From positions 310,001 to 374,000 of the forward strand of contig OZ025835.1 of NCBI GenBank assembly GCA_964019425.1: a stretch of 64,000 bases of DNA, read 5' to 3'. The notes below the pieces were generated by a model. It was not told where the DNA came from, did no database searches, and saw nothing but the letters and a program-made list of their open reading frames with translations. Origin of the DNA: Flectonema sp. DT1601 (taxonomy: Eukaryota; Euglenozoa; Diplonemea; Diplonemida; Diplonemidae). The position numbers were made by a program, and so were the translations under genes. This document shows positions 1 to 9,259 of this stretch, piece by piece. Numbering within the stretch: position 1 is the stretch's first letter; the number at the start of each line of letters is the position of its first letter.

Positions 1-191
1 GAGTTTGCACGCAGCCAAGTTACCCAATTCCCAATGTGGTCTCACCACCCTTTAGCATATGCTAAAGGGTGGCTTACCTTCCTCATCCTTGCTTTGGCTG
101 CCACTTGAACTTATCACCTCCTGAAGAACCGAGGAATGTCTGTTTTGGTGTTGATGTTGTTGTTGATTTTTTAAAAAAAAAAAAAAAAAAT

Positions 192-818
192 TTAATTAAT
201 ATCAAATATCCATACCAATCCACTTATACAGCTGGTTGGAGCATCTTCAGTGTTTGAAGTAACATATAAATGAATAGAATTGACATTTTGAAACTTAACA
301 AAACGAGTATTGAATACTGCCTTCTGAACTGTACCAGAAGGTACCCAAGTTAACTCCGCCTCTTGAATTGGAGCGAGTCCCTCACAATCTTCAAATGAAA
401 GGTTTTTTTGATTGATGTAAATTTTTACATTATTTGGTTTTCTCCCTGTGATTTGTAAATTTAAAAGATTCTGTTTGAGAAAGAGGTCGTAAGAATGTAA
501 TAATAAAGAAAACAGCTATTCATACCGTCATTAGGAGCCGACACTTCAATTGAATAGATCTTACAAATCTGCCTAAAAGGAATATTCAACAACAACTCCT
601 CATCTGTGTCGGATTCGAGGAACCCACCAGTGGCTCCAGAATCTGTATTTTTGTTGTTTCTTTTTTGTTGGTTCAAATCTAACACATAAAAACATCAAAA
701 AAAATAACACACCTGCTGATGGAAACAAGTTAGCGACGGGGTGTTCCGGACTGTCATTCAGACATTCAACGTTTCCTCTGTCGATGTGCTCGAAAATGTC
801 GGTGTGCGACGAAGCCAT
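192..818 (-). CDS. PITH-domain protein (TXNL1 C-terminus/PITHD1 type), three exons
   Basis: PITH domains are found in proteasome-associated thioredoxin-like proteins; the exact role of this protein is unknown. The gene must be spliced: exon 1 713-818, exon 2 526-642, exon 3 192-445. Introns of 70 and 80 bp are both phase 1, with donors GTGTGT and GTATGA and acceptors TACAG and CACAG. The join gives 158 aa. Family marks in order are VECLNDSPEHPVANLF (residues 17-32), FLESDTDEELLLNIPF, KIYINQKNLSFEDCE, FVKFQNVNSIHLYVTSN and a C-terminal ISGLVWIF. This covers a whole PITH domain with no thioredoxin domain, so it is closest in layout to PITHD1. A possible leader acceptor (ATAATAG) lies 15 nt before the ATG. 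The next minus-strand gene upstream ends only about 130 bp away. Splice sites are inferred from frame and homology. Confidence 0.88.
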
Positions 819-944
819 TTTGTGCTCCCACGCCTATTATAAATAAAAAGGTAAAGTCAATAAAAAAAAAAAAAAAACAAGAAGTAATATACTATTTGGT
901 ACAGGCAGCTGTAGTGGCAGATTCAAAAGAGCTTTATTTTTTTT

Positions 945-2129
945 CTAATTTGTGGTCAACTGTGGAGATATGTCTTCACCCATTGCTGCTTGTTGTTGTT
1001 TTATGTTTTGAAGTTCCTTATTTAGGGAAGCTGAACACCTATCGAATGCCACCGGTACATCAATATCGTTATCTAGTAGGTATTCTCTTGCTTCCGAAAA
1101 CATTTCTAAACGTTTGTGTTGTTCAAGCATTTTTGCGTATGTCATTATAACTGGTGAATCGTCTATTCCTTCATCGATTGCTTGTTTAAAAGCAATATTA
1201 GCAATTTGAATATAACGATCTTTATCGTGAGATTTCATTGCAGTGGAGTTACATGAACCAATAAACACGATATAAGTTGCGGTGTTGGGTGATATAGCAT
1301 GATCTCGCATTAAGTGATAAATTCTAACGACATCATCAAATCGACCTAGACGAGAAAAAATAGTCATCAGGGTAGTATAGCTGCATGTGTTTGGGCGACC
1401 ATCTTTGTTGGGTAGCGATCTCATAGTATTCAAACACTCTTCAGCTGATATACAATCAAGTTCCTTCAAGCACACCGAAAGCACTGCATTATAATGAATG
1501 AATGATGGCTTTGCCATTCTTTTCATTATGTCAATTATTCTGTATGCCTGATGCACATTTTCACCACTCAAAATAAGTCTCGACCAAGTATGAGCGTCAG
1601 GATTTATTTTTCTCTGAAGCATTTCCTCTAACAATTTAAATGCCTGATCGGGATTTCCTCCTCTGTTACACGCACCCATACAATTATTGAAGGTGTAAAT
1701 GTTCGGATGAAATCCTGCTTTTTCCATGTCACCAATGACTTTCCACATTGACTGGATATCACCCATAGACGCAAATGCGGTTGCTAAGATGTTATAACCC
1801 TGGATACCTGGCTCGATGTTTCGAATTTTCATATGGTCGAAAAGCCTGGGTACTACATTAGGTAAGCCATACTTTACATTTATCCACATGGCACAACAAA
1901 CAGATTTGACTCCTACCTGTGCTCCATTATCTTGAAATGTTTGTAATTTCCCTAAAACGTTATAACACATTTTTGATGTGATTTTGCTGTTGGATTCCCG
2001 TCCAGTTGGTAGCATGTCTATTGTTAAAGCCTTAAGACTTCTCGCAACATCACTATCAGTCATGGTAGACATTAATTGGGCCCCCTTAGGACGGTCAACT
2101 CTTCGAAGTTGTTTTAGTATGGAATTCAT
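945..2129 (-). CDS. Pentatricopeptide repeat (PPR) protein, probably organellar
   Basis: A single 394-aa frame made of helical repeats. The clearest PPR units run from about residue 110 to 290: YNILATAFASMGD, FNNCMGACNRGGNPDQAFKL, YNAVLSVCLKELD and YTTLMTIFSRLGRFDDVVRI, each followed by the usual second helix and a P-x-x-x-(T/Y) step. PPR proteins bind single-stranded RNA, mostly in mitochondria or plastids, where they stabilise, cleave or edit transcripts. No clear DYW or SMR domain follows the repeats. The last 100 residues contain ATYIVFIGSC followed by a helix-rich tail. The same signature (ATYIVLIESC) occurs in the gene at 61457-62740, so the two are probably paralogues. The start is the first ATG, 14 nt after an ACAG acceptor-like site. 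Confidence 0.82.
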   Translation of the reverse strand: MNSILKQLRRVDRPKGAQLMSTMTDSDVARSLKALTIDMLPTGRESNSKITSKMCYNVLGKLQTFQDNGAQVGVKSVCCAMWINVKYGLPNVVPRLFDHMKIRNIEPGIQGYNILATAFASMGDIQSMWKVIGDMEKAGFHPNIYTFNNCMGACNRGGNPDQAFKLLEEMLQRKINPDAHTWSRLILSGENVHQAYRIIDIMKRMAKPSFIHYNAVLSVCLKELDCISAEECLNTMRSLPNKDGRPNTCSYTTLMTIFSRLGRFDDVVRIYHLMRDHAISPNTATYIVFIGSCNSTAMKSHDKDRYIQIANIAFKQAIDEGIDDSPVIMTYAKMLEQHKRLEMFSEAREYLLDNDIDVPVAFDRCSASLNKELQNIKQQQAAMGEDISPQLTTN

Positions 2130-2480
2130 AGTGCTTGCTCAACCTGTTTTATAAAATACTTTTTTTTAAAAAAAAAAAGTTTTTTTTCAAAAAAAAAAAA
2201 TTCTTTTGACTAAACCGAAATGAAGTGTGTAAACTATCTTCTTTTTTTTAAGGGTTTTCAAAAAAAAAAAAAAAAAATGCAGCTATTTAGAAATAAATTT
2301 TAACTAACTTACATGAGAGAGAGAAATTAAAAATATTTCTCCAACTGTTATCCCGAATAATGTGCAATCATTAAAAAGAATTTTGGCATAACTCGCAGAA
2401 GTATGAGCGAGTGAAATTCAACTACAGCTCGAAGCAAAAAAAAAGAAAAAAAAAAAAAAGATCATCCAGATCCACTTATT

Positions 2481-2840
2481 ACTTTTTTTTACTTCACACT
2501 TTTTGTCTTTTTGTGACGCAAGTGGTACAAAATCCTAATAAGAGAACATGTTGGTAATTCCCTTTCTACCGAACAATGAGGTTGTTGGTTTAAGAGGAAT
2601 CGTTTATATAATAGTTTGCCATTATTTTTTGCTTTTTAATAAAAAAAAGCAAAATTTATTCCCAAGCGTCACCGCAGGGAATATATAAAATAAAAAGAAT
2701 CGGCAAACTTCACTTTTTTACTTTCTTACTCACACTTTTGTTTTTGTTTGTGCGCAACCGTGTGGTACAAAATCCTAATAAAGGAATAGGTTGGTTACGC
2801 TGCTACAATTCTCTTTCTACCGAACAATTGGTTTGTTGGT
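2481..2840. repeat. Diverged pair of direct repeats (about 110-130 bp each)
   Basis: Copies lie at about 2481-2590 and 2709-2840. Both begin with a T-rich stretch and CACACTTTT-like sequence, then share GGTACAAAATCCTAATAA, then TCTTTCTACCGAACAAT, and end in TTGTTGGT. The second copy holds an extra 20 bp or so in the middle. They resemble no repeat of the two retroelements in the window. They could be solo termini of another element family or duplicated regulatory DNA. Confidence 0.7.
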
Positions 2841-2944
2841 ACAAAAAAAAAAAAAAAGTAAATCCTGCAAACAAAATATCAAATTAGTAAATTGAAAAAA
2901 AGAGAATATCACACACACGTGAAATATTTTAGTAGAAAATAATA

Positions 2945-3280
2945 ACAAGTTTTGTTACGCAGACGCCCTCATCAGGAACAACGTTTGCTGTATACGAGAA
3001 TGTCGAGGAAGATAGAACTTAATCCGTAGCCGTTTCCGAAGACTCAACACACGACACCCTACTGCACAAAAAGAGTGCAGCTTTCCAGAGTAATTGTCCC
3101 TGTCCCCGCTTGATGCATTTCAAGGGACAATCATTCCTTTAAAAAGAGACGACTACGTCATCCGGGGCCGGTGGACATGGTCGACAGGATCGTCACTGTG
3201 TTGCCACTTCAGTTCTCTGCATTCAGGTTGCGGAATGCTCACGGATTGTTGAACCAGCTTCAACCGAAGAAATGTAATTT
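2945..3280. other. Structured, GC-richer island between genes, no ORF
   Basis: In the 1.45-kb gap between the PPR and IQ genes (2130-3578) most DNA is homopolymer. This 330-bp block is normal-complexity DNA without a long frame on either strand. It contains two strong hairpins: CTGCAC/GTGCAG around 3062-3080 and a 9-bp ATTGTCCCT/AGGGACAAT stem around 3094-3131. A structured non-coding RNA or a decayed repeat would fit; I cannot assign it to a known RNA family. Confidence 0.35.
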
Positions 3281-3578
3281 TATAGAAATTATTTGGTTTT
3301 CTGAAAAAAACTTTTCATCTTTATAAAAAAAAATGAAAAATAAATAAAAAAATAACATAATTTTTTTTTTTAAAAAAAAAATGTGTTGTATCGAAACCTA
3401 TACACTAATAAACGAGAAGGAAGAAAAAAAAGACTGCAAAAAAAAAAAAAAAAAAAAAAAAAAATCCAATTACCACAGTCAGTTAGAACCATTTCATATA
3501 TCGCTGCTATAACCTGTCCAATGAAATCGTAACGACATGGCATGGATTGAAAAGCCATTATTGTAAGAAATTTAAACA

Positions 3579-3953
3579 TTAATTGTCGTATAAAAAAGCA
3601 GGATAACCAACCGACATTTCAGACTTGAGGTCTCTATCTGAGTAATAAAGACGGGAAATGTAGTCGGGTGAGTCTGGCTCTCCATCACTGTTGCTACCAT
3701 CAGAAAGTATGTCAGTAACTCGCTTTCGCATAATACAAGAAAGAAATTTTTTTGATGATTTTCTCAGTGTGAATACTTGTTGAACGACTTTTGCACAAGA
3801 GTCTCTGTATTCCTCTTCTTCAGAGCGAAATAGTTCTTCCATCTGTGATGATTTGACGGCCTCTAACCTTTGTCTTTGTGACCTCGCTAACCAGACTCGT
3901 AGAGAACGCTGAATAACAGAAGCTGCTTCGCTTTCTGAATAATCCGCTTCCAT
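3579..3953 (-). CDS. Small IQ-motif protein (putative calmodulin binder)
   Basis: 124 aa. Residues 13-27 hold a complete IQ motif, VIQRSLRVWLARSQR, which fits IQxxxRxxxxR and would bind calmodulin or a myosin-type light chain. The rest is charged: an acidic SEEEEY stretch, a basic helix RKSSKKFLSCIMRKR, and an acidic SDGSNSDGEPDSPDY segment. No other domain is visible. The stop codon overlaps a following ATG (TAATG), and an open stretch continues downstream to about 3478 in another frame. An unrecognised 3' intron (donor GTTGGT near 3605, acceptor GGACAG near 3520) could extend the protein. The gene ends close to its neighbour: only 86 bp separate its ATG from the stop of the gene at 4039. 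Confidence 0.65.
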   Translation of the reverse strand: MEADYSESEAASVIQRSLRVWLARSQRQRLEAVKSSQMEELFRSEEEEYRDSCAKVVQQVFTLRKSSKKFLSCIMRKRVTDILSDGSNSDGEPDSPDYISRLYYSDRDLKSEMSVGYPAFLYDN

Positions 3954-4038
3954 TTTTTTTTATAAAATATCTATTAAAAAAAAATGAATTTCTGCAAAAG
4001 ATCACTACGTTGATTCAATATATAAGTGTAAATACAAA

Positions 4039-4866
4039 TCAAGAACAATACAATGTCGAGTTAAGACAAAACAGAGGATCAACATCCCGAGACACAATCA
4101 AAACAGCGGCAGCTACAACATCAGTCCGATGGGTCAAAGGACTTAAAGAAATCGATTGACAATTGCTTCTAATTTTTTTTAGTTCAGGCATTACCGGACT
4201 AAATAACTGTTTTAGGAGACTGCATGTTTTCATGAACTCCTCAATGCAATAGGAAGCAGCTGATGTAATGGTATTTTCATGTATTTCAACGGTGGGACTT
4301 TGGTAATTAAATTTCACTGAACAGATCTGATCATCTGGTACACTACTGTACCTCAATATCATTACCGCCAACAAGAAAAGTATTTCATTCACGAGATCAT
4401 ACTGTCCGCTGAAAATTTCAGATTTTCGAAGCAATTCCGATTGCGGTTGTTCAAATGAAATCTTTTTAAATTTTTCAACAACATTAAAAACACCATCAAT
4501 TGAACTCTCTCCTTCTAAACAACAACTATAAAAATTTATGAGACTGGAAAGACACAACGCTTGAATTCTATACAAAGATAAGACGCTTGAAATCTCTGAA
4601 ATCTCCACACATATCACAGGCGTTATGGAAATTTGAATATTTTGTAACACTTGAAATATTTCTTGTTCGGAATCCTCTCCTTTGAGTATTTTATCAAATT
4701 CAGTCCCTACTTGACACAGCTCAGGAAGGTCCCATAAACATGGAGTTCCCCTTATATACTCAAGCTGTAGCTTTATTCCCTTCATGATCGTGAGACAATC
4801 CCGATTAGTATTGCTGCATAGTAACATCTTACCGATAGAGGTGGTTATTATGTTACAAAATTCCAT
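4039..4866 (-). CDS. Hypothetical protein, 275 aa, mostly helical
   Basis: I do not recognise this protein. It is one open frame with ordinary amino-acid use for the region and no signal peptide. Two hydrophobic stretches (around LSSLINFYSCC and VNEILFLLAVMILRY) look like amphipathic helices of a soluble helical protein rather than clear membrane spans. Twelve cysteines are scattered without a zinc-binding pattern. It lies in the minus-strand run between the IQ gene and TSR1. The reading frame is far longer than expected by chance in this AT-rich DNA, which is the main support for calling it a gene. Confidence 0.6.
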   Translation of the reverse strand: MEFCNIITTSIGKMLLCSNTNRDCLTIMKGIKLQLEYIRGTPCLWDLPELCQVGTEFDKILKGEDSEQEIFQVLQNIQISITPVICVEISEISSVLSLYRIQALCLSSLINFYSCCLEGESSIDGVFNVVEKFKKISFEQPQSELLRKSEIFSGQYDLVNEILFLLAVMILRYSSVPDDQICSVKFNYQSPTVEIHENTITSAASYCIEEFMKTCSLLKQLFSPVMPELKKIRSNCQSISLSPLTHRTDVVAAAVLIVSRDVDPLFCLNSTLYCS

Positions 4867-4963
4867 TTAAATTAAAATCGACGATTTTTTTTTCTTTTTC
4901 ACGATCCCCCCTCTGTTATATAAGCTGCCAAAGAGAATAAATTAAAAAAAAAGAAATTATAAT

Positions 4964-4997
<34 letters not shown>

Positions 4998-5580
4998 CAA
5001 AAACTCATGATCTTCATCACATAATTTCATCACGTCGTACTGTCTGAGAAATAATAATAAAACGGGATTATTCAGGTAATAATTTTCAAGGTGATCCAAC
5101 TCACAAATAAAATGATATTTTTGATGGAGGGAGGTAGTGACGTAACTTGGGAACAGGGAGGGCGATGGGAATCGAGAAAAAAAATGCAGCCTTTCGGGAT
5201 AGCAATGGCACCCACCATAACAAATATCTTCTGTAGCCAACTTCATGGGAACAAACTATTTTATTATCTTTCGAGACAACCAGAAAGAAGAAGAAAAAGA
5301 AGGGGAAAAAAAAATAGCTATGCAGCAACACTTTGTACTACTTTGTGGTTGCCTCTCAGTAACCCACGTTACGACAAACCAAACATCACATAATAAAAAA
5401 TGAAAGGGGGGAAAAAAGAGGAGAAAAGAAAAAATGAAATGAAAAAAAAAAAAAAAAAAAGCAAACACTGCATAGACAATGATAATAATAAACCGTAATA
5501 CCAATAATAAGATGATTATATAAAACACTTTTTTAACGATTAACAGTGATTCTTAAATCTAATTAATGTGACCAACAGAA
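4867..5580. other. Intergenic stretch with (AAC)n microsatellite and poly-A runs
   Basis: Between the 275-aa gene and TSR1. It holds an (AAC)n array at 4964-4996 and several A-runs (5283-5320, 5440-5460). Overlapping short frames on both strands are low-complexity (poly-Phe, poly-Cys, poly-Lys) and are not supported as genes. It probably holds the 3' UTR of TSR1 and the leader of the 275-aa gene. Confidence 0.6.
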
Positions 5581-8055
5581 CTAACTCATATCGACGTCAG
5601 CTTCTTCGTCTTCGTCTTCCTCTTCGTCTTCATATTCAGAAGCTTCATCCTGGGCTTCAATGGCGAGGTGTGAAAAGGTTGCGGTTGTCCATTTAGGGAA
5701 CACTCTTTTCCAAAGATCCATGCAAACGACATCGTGACCTTGGACAATTCCACTGAAGGTTGCCTTCATATGTCCGTGTGTTCCGACTGACTTTAATATT
5801 CTTCCTCTAAAACCGAGTTTTGTGTACAACTCAACAGGTTGAAACCATTTAACGTCATCTTCAGTGTGAAACATAAATCTTACAATCGATTGCCTCTTGT
5901 GAGTTTTAAAAACGTGACCAGTAAGAACAATCTTTTTAAGAAGAAGTAAATCAGGATTTGGTAATTCGATACTACCAAATGAAACGAATGGCATGTCCGC
6001 TCCTCCTTCTTTCTCTTCTCTAGTGATTGGTTGGAAACATAATACTGGTGATGGTTGGTAGGTCGATGGTCCAAAAAAGGACATCATAACAAACTTATCT
6101 TCACCATGAAAGTACCTCGCGAACTTCGTTCTCTGTCCCTTAGTCGGATCCGAGTAAACTGGATTGGCAACCAACTTTCTGAATCCCAAGTTGATTACCA
6201 ACCTGGTCCTTGATTTAATTGGTTCTGTGTACTCCTTGTTACGCTGCATGATAAAGTGTAACACTGTGTACTTCTGTTCATGTTTAAGAAGTCCTGAAGC
6301 TACTAAAGGAGCTTCCTTTCTCTCCGCATAAGACTCTTCAAAAGTGTATGGAACCGCCTTGAGGAAGACGTTGACGTATTTCTCGCAGTGGACACCTGAT
6401 GGAGGGGTGGCGAGAGAAACTTTCATGGTCTTGCGAAAGTTTTGGAATTTAAAAATACGAGCGTAGTCGATAGGAAGACCCTCATTAGGATTCCATTCAG
6501 AAGTTCGAAAGGAAGGCATTCCTCGGTATTTCTGAAAACGAATACGTGAAGGAATGTGAACAGGTGTTTCAACCTCATCAGGGTACTGACGATCTTCAGC
6601 AGACATTTCTTTAAGTCTCAGACGTTCAGCTTCACGTTGCTCATCAGTTAGAGCCTCATCTGCTGCAAGCCAATCACCTCCAAGAGCGTCTTCTACATCT
6701 GTCTGAGCTACTGATGATACTCTTGAGTACCTTGAAGCTCTTGATTTAGTGTCCATGTTCTCATCTTGGTCTTCATCTTCATCAGCACTGCATTCTTCAA
6801 AGTTTGCTGGATCAGCTACCCAAGCAGCCTGATATTCACTGAAACCTTCTGGAACTGTTACTTTCATCATCTTTTTCTTAATCTTTTTCTTTCTTCTACC
6901 AGCTTCTTCTGCTTCTGCCAGTTCTTCTTCTGTCGGCCAGGTCTGTTCATTTGCCATCGGGTCTGGAACTTGACAATATTGGAGGGGTTCTTGATTCTCG
7001 TCAGGAAGGTACTCACCAACTTCACCTCGAACGGTAACCTTCTCAATTTGGTAAGTTCCGTATCCGGTTAAGTGAAGTAAACCATTTGGTGATAAATCCT
7101 TACCTCTTAAGTATCCAGAGATTCTCAATGTTTTACAAGGAGTACCATCAGTTTCTGAAGGAACAGGTGGAGTTGACGGATCTTCCCAATTACAGTCATC
7201 TACTAAGAAGTATGGACGGATATCTCTCCACTTAAGAGGACGAAGACGTTGTTCACACAAGTACCGCATGCACACAGAGGCCTTTTCAGGAGTATCAACA
7301 CTGAAGACTTTAGGAACAACATCTGCCGTCATAATCGATTGGAAGTATCTCATGTGTAGACGTTCAATGTTTGCTCTCTTTCTAGCGTTAGCAATAAGTG
7401 AAATACCCTGCAACACAATACAAACAGCTGGTAGTCCTTGACAGTTTATGGTACTCAGAATTTGTCTTCCAGCATCATTGATACATAATCCTAGTTCACT
7501 GTACCATGTTTGAATAGTTTTGTCATCAGGAAGGTCAGGTTCGATATCGTTCGGGTTCACTGAGTCTTCAGCTGAGTTGACTCTGCAGCAAATGACGAGG
7601 ATGTCGGCAACCTTTGCGAGGTCAAGTTGTTCCTGCATCGCATCAGTGGAATGTAAGAAAGTAAATTGCTGAGAGAATCTCTCACATCTTAAAGTCTGAG
7701 GACCATCACAAGATGCTTCTGGATCACATTGTGCTTGAATAGCTCTACGAACTTCTCTCTGATCAGTTGTATCACCAATTGGTAAGAATCCTATAACCTT
7801 TGGTGCTCCCTTTCTTCCAGTACGCATTAGATTCTTAGTTACCTCTCTCTTGGCCATCATTCTCTCTCTTTGCTGTTGTTGTCTTCTAAACTTTCCACCT
7901 GCGTCAAGACCTGCTTTTAAATTAGTTGGTGACGATCTGCTGATACCAGCCAGCTTGGCAACTCTTCCCTTTGCTGACTCTTTGAGTTCACTCTTACTGC
8001 TGTGTTTCCCATGTTTGTGGGCCTTGTTTTTCTGCCCGCTCTTTGTCCCGCCCAT
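5581..8055 (-). CDS. TSR1: Pre-rRNA-processing protein TSR1 (40S biogenesis)
   Basis: TSR1 is a GTPase-like, GTPase-dead relative of BMS1 that binds pre-40S particles in nucleolus and cytoplasm and blocks premature subunit joining. The start used is MGGTKSGQKNKAHKHGKHSS, giving 824 aa, close to the 780-800 aa usual for the family. An upstream in-frame ATG at 8085 is rejected because a TTTACAG acceptor lies between, 9 nt before the chosen ATG. Visible parts are the basic N-terminal tail, a G-domain-like region (VIGFLPIGD near residue 90), the AARP2CN region, an acidic linker (ECSADEDEDQDENMD), and the conserved C-terminal RIBIOP block with YRGMPSFRTSEWNP, HYLH-free FFGPSTYQPSPVLCF and FKTHKRQSIVRFMF. 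The protein ends in a long Asp/Glu tail. One uninterrupted frame, no intron needed. Confidence 0.95.
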   Translation of the reverse strand: MGGTKSGQKNKAHKHGKHSSKSELKESAKGRVAKLAGISRSSPTNLKAGLDAGGKFRRQQQQRERMMAKREVTKNLMRTGRKGAPKVIGFLPIGDTTDQREVRRAIQAQCDPEASCDGPQTLRCERFSQQFTFLHSTDAMQEQLDLAKVADILVICCRVNSAEDSVNPNDIEPDLPDDKTIQTWYSELGLCINDAGRQILSTINCQGLPAVCIVLQGISLIANARKRANIERLHMRYFQSIMTADVVPKVFSVDTPEKASVCMRYLCEQRLRPLKWRDIRPYFLVDDCNWEDPSTPPVPSETDGTPCKTLRISGYLRGKDLSPNGLLHLTGYGTYQIEKVTVRGEVGEYLPDENQEPLQYCQVPDPMANEQTWPTEEELAEAEEAGRRKKKIKKKMMKVTVPEGFSEYQAAWVADPANFEECSADEDEDQDENMDTKSRASRYSRVSSVAQTDVEDALGGDWLAADEALTDEQREAERLRLKEMSAEDRQYPDEVETPVHIPSRIRFQKYRGMPSFRTSEWNPNEGLPIDYARIFKFQNFRKTMKVSLATPPSGVHCEKYVNVFLKAVPYTFEESYAERKEAPLVASGLLKHEQKYTVLHFIMQRNKEYTEPIKSRTRLVINLGFRKLVANPVYSDPTKGQRTKFARYFHGEDKFVMMSFFGPSTYQPSPVLCFQPITREEKEGGADMPFVSFGSIELPNPDLLLLKKIVLTGHVFKTHKRQSIVRFMFHTEDDVKWFQPVELYTKLGFRGRILKSVGTHGHMKATFSGIVQGHDVVCMDLWKRVFPKWTTATFSHLAIEAQDEASEYEDEEEDEDEEADVDMS

Positions 8056-8563
8056 AGTCGGTGGCTGTAAAGATAACAATAACAATAATAATAATAAAAT
8101 ATAAATGGACTTTCCTGTAAGCCATGAAACTCCTGGGTGGTGATAAAATCAGTTTTAACTACTTTGCTACATGTGAATAAACAAACAAGTAAAATAGAAA
8201 ACTTCGACATGGAGGATGTTAATTAATCTAAATTAACTTTCGCTGTCTATTAATTCTATTTCTTAACTTTTTTTCAGATCTTCAATTTTTGCCAAACGAA
8301 GACAAAAATTACACAGCTACGAACTTAACAAATAAAATAACAAAAAATATAACAATAATCTAGAAGTACCCATTACTGGCTTTTATCTTTTTTTTTTTTT
8401 TTTTTTTTTTGTGGTAAAAGGGTTGAAAAGACAGTATTAACAATGCAAGGGAATTAAAATAACTTTTTTTTTGGAAAGGTTACCCGTGCTACTTATTATG
8501 ATTCCACCCAGTTGGCCTATTTAAAAGCCTATCTTGAGTGCTGTCTAAAGTGAATCAACAATG
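8056..8563. other. Intergenic region upstream of TSR1, nothing coded
   Basis: Contains ATT/AAC-type simple repeats near 8083-8100, a T-run at 8390-8411 and no supported frame. The TSR1 side holds the leader with the TTTACAG acceptor (AG at 8065-8066, read on the minus strand). Confidence 0.5.
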
Positions 8564-9259
8564 CTACATTATGATGCAGCAGCCCTTTGATCCTTTTGAG
8601 GGTGGTTCATACATTTGGATATCGCACAATTCAAATCGACATATCACACGTGTTTGATCTTCAAGCAAGGGCTCAACGTCTGAGAGCTCTGATACGGGTG
8701 AATCATTTATGTGAGTTAATTTCCATCCAATTAGTTTTTCAAAGCAACACGGCTGTGCCAGTAGTTGTTTTGACGCTTTAATTACAATCATTTGCTTCAC
8801 CGATAAAGTAAATCCTAACTTACCATCCGCAAGATCGATAGATATAATTTTCGTAAAATCCCTTTCGATATCTGGAGGTACAATAGCTTCATGTAAAGGG
8901 GTTAAAGTTTCATCTTCTGGGAGGACTGCTATTGATGTTTTTCGTTCAGTCTTTTTAAGTGCACCGATGGGTTCCGTCGCTTCTTCTTTGTCCTGAGAGA
9001 ACTTCTTAGGAGTTCTTGTGATTACTACCTCTAAAACCCTCGGTGGAGGTACCCTTCCTCCGTATGATCCTCCGATCATTCCGACTTCCCCAAACCTTCT
9101 TGGAGACACCTGACTGTGTGGCATTACTGGTAATATTCTATTGTTGTTAACACTTCCTGGATCACTCCACATTATTGGTGATATGGGCGTTCTTGGTAGT
9201 TGTGGGAATACAGATCTTGAGTATGATTCGCTCATTCGTTGACTTATCACATCAGTCAT
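8564..9259 (-). CDS. PDZ-like protein with C-terminal CaaX prenylation box
   Basis: 231 aa from the ATG at 9259 (MTDVISQRMSES). A longer frame to 9295 crosses a good acceptor, TTCTAAACAG, 16 nt upstream, so the later start is preferred. Residues about 1-130 are Pro/Arg/Ser-rich and probably disordered. Residues about 137-215 look like a PDZ fold: KIISIDLADGKLGFTL with the loop before a beta strand, then IGWKLTHINDSPVSELSDVEPLL and a final RVICRFEL strand. The protein ends SKGCCIIM: CIIM is a CaaX box, and Met at the last position favours farnesylation. The preceding Cys could be palmitoylated. This predicts a lipid-anchored scaffold on the cytoplasmic face of a membrane. The domain call rests on pattern only. 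Confidence 0.7.
   Translation of the reverse strand: MTDVISQRMSESYSRSVFPQLPRTPISPIMWSDPGSVNNNRILPVMPHSQVSPRRFGEVGMIGGSYGGRVPPPRVLEVVITRTPKKFSQDKEEATEPIGALKKTERKTSIAVLPEDETLTPLHEAIVPPDIERDFTKIISIDLADGKLGFTLSVKQMIVIKASKQLLAQPCCFEKLIGWKLTHINDSPVSELSDVEPLLEDQTRVICRFELCDIQMYEPPSKGSKGCCIIM

Noticed and set aside
2968-2975. CTGATGAG on the minus strand, like the core of a hammerhead ribozyme
   Set aside because: The expected GAAA box after stem II is absent (ACAAAAC instead) and stem II pairs poorly, so the motif is probably chance.
3024-3048. CCGTAGCC followed by CTCAA, reminiscent of the dinoflagellate spliced leader
   Set aside because: The middle does not match ATTTTGG and no GT donor follows CTCAA. 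Eight matching bases are not enough for a leader RNA gene.
5091-5393. 100-aa plus-strand frame
   Set aside because: Basic, low-complexity, overlapped by equally open frames on the other strand; no domain.
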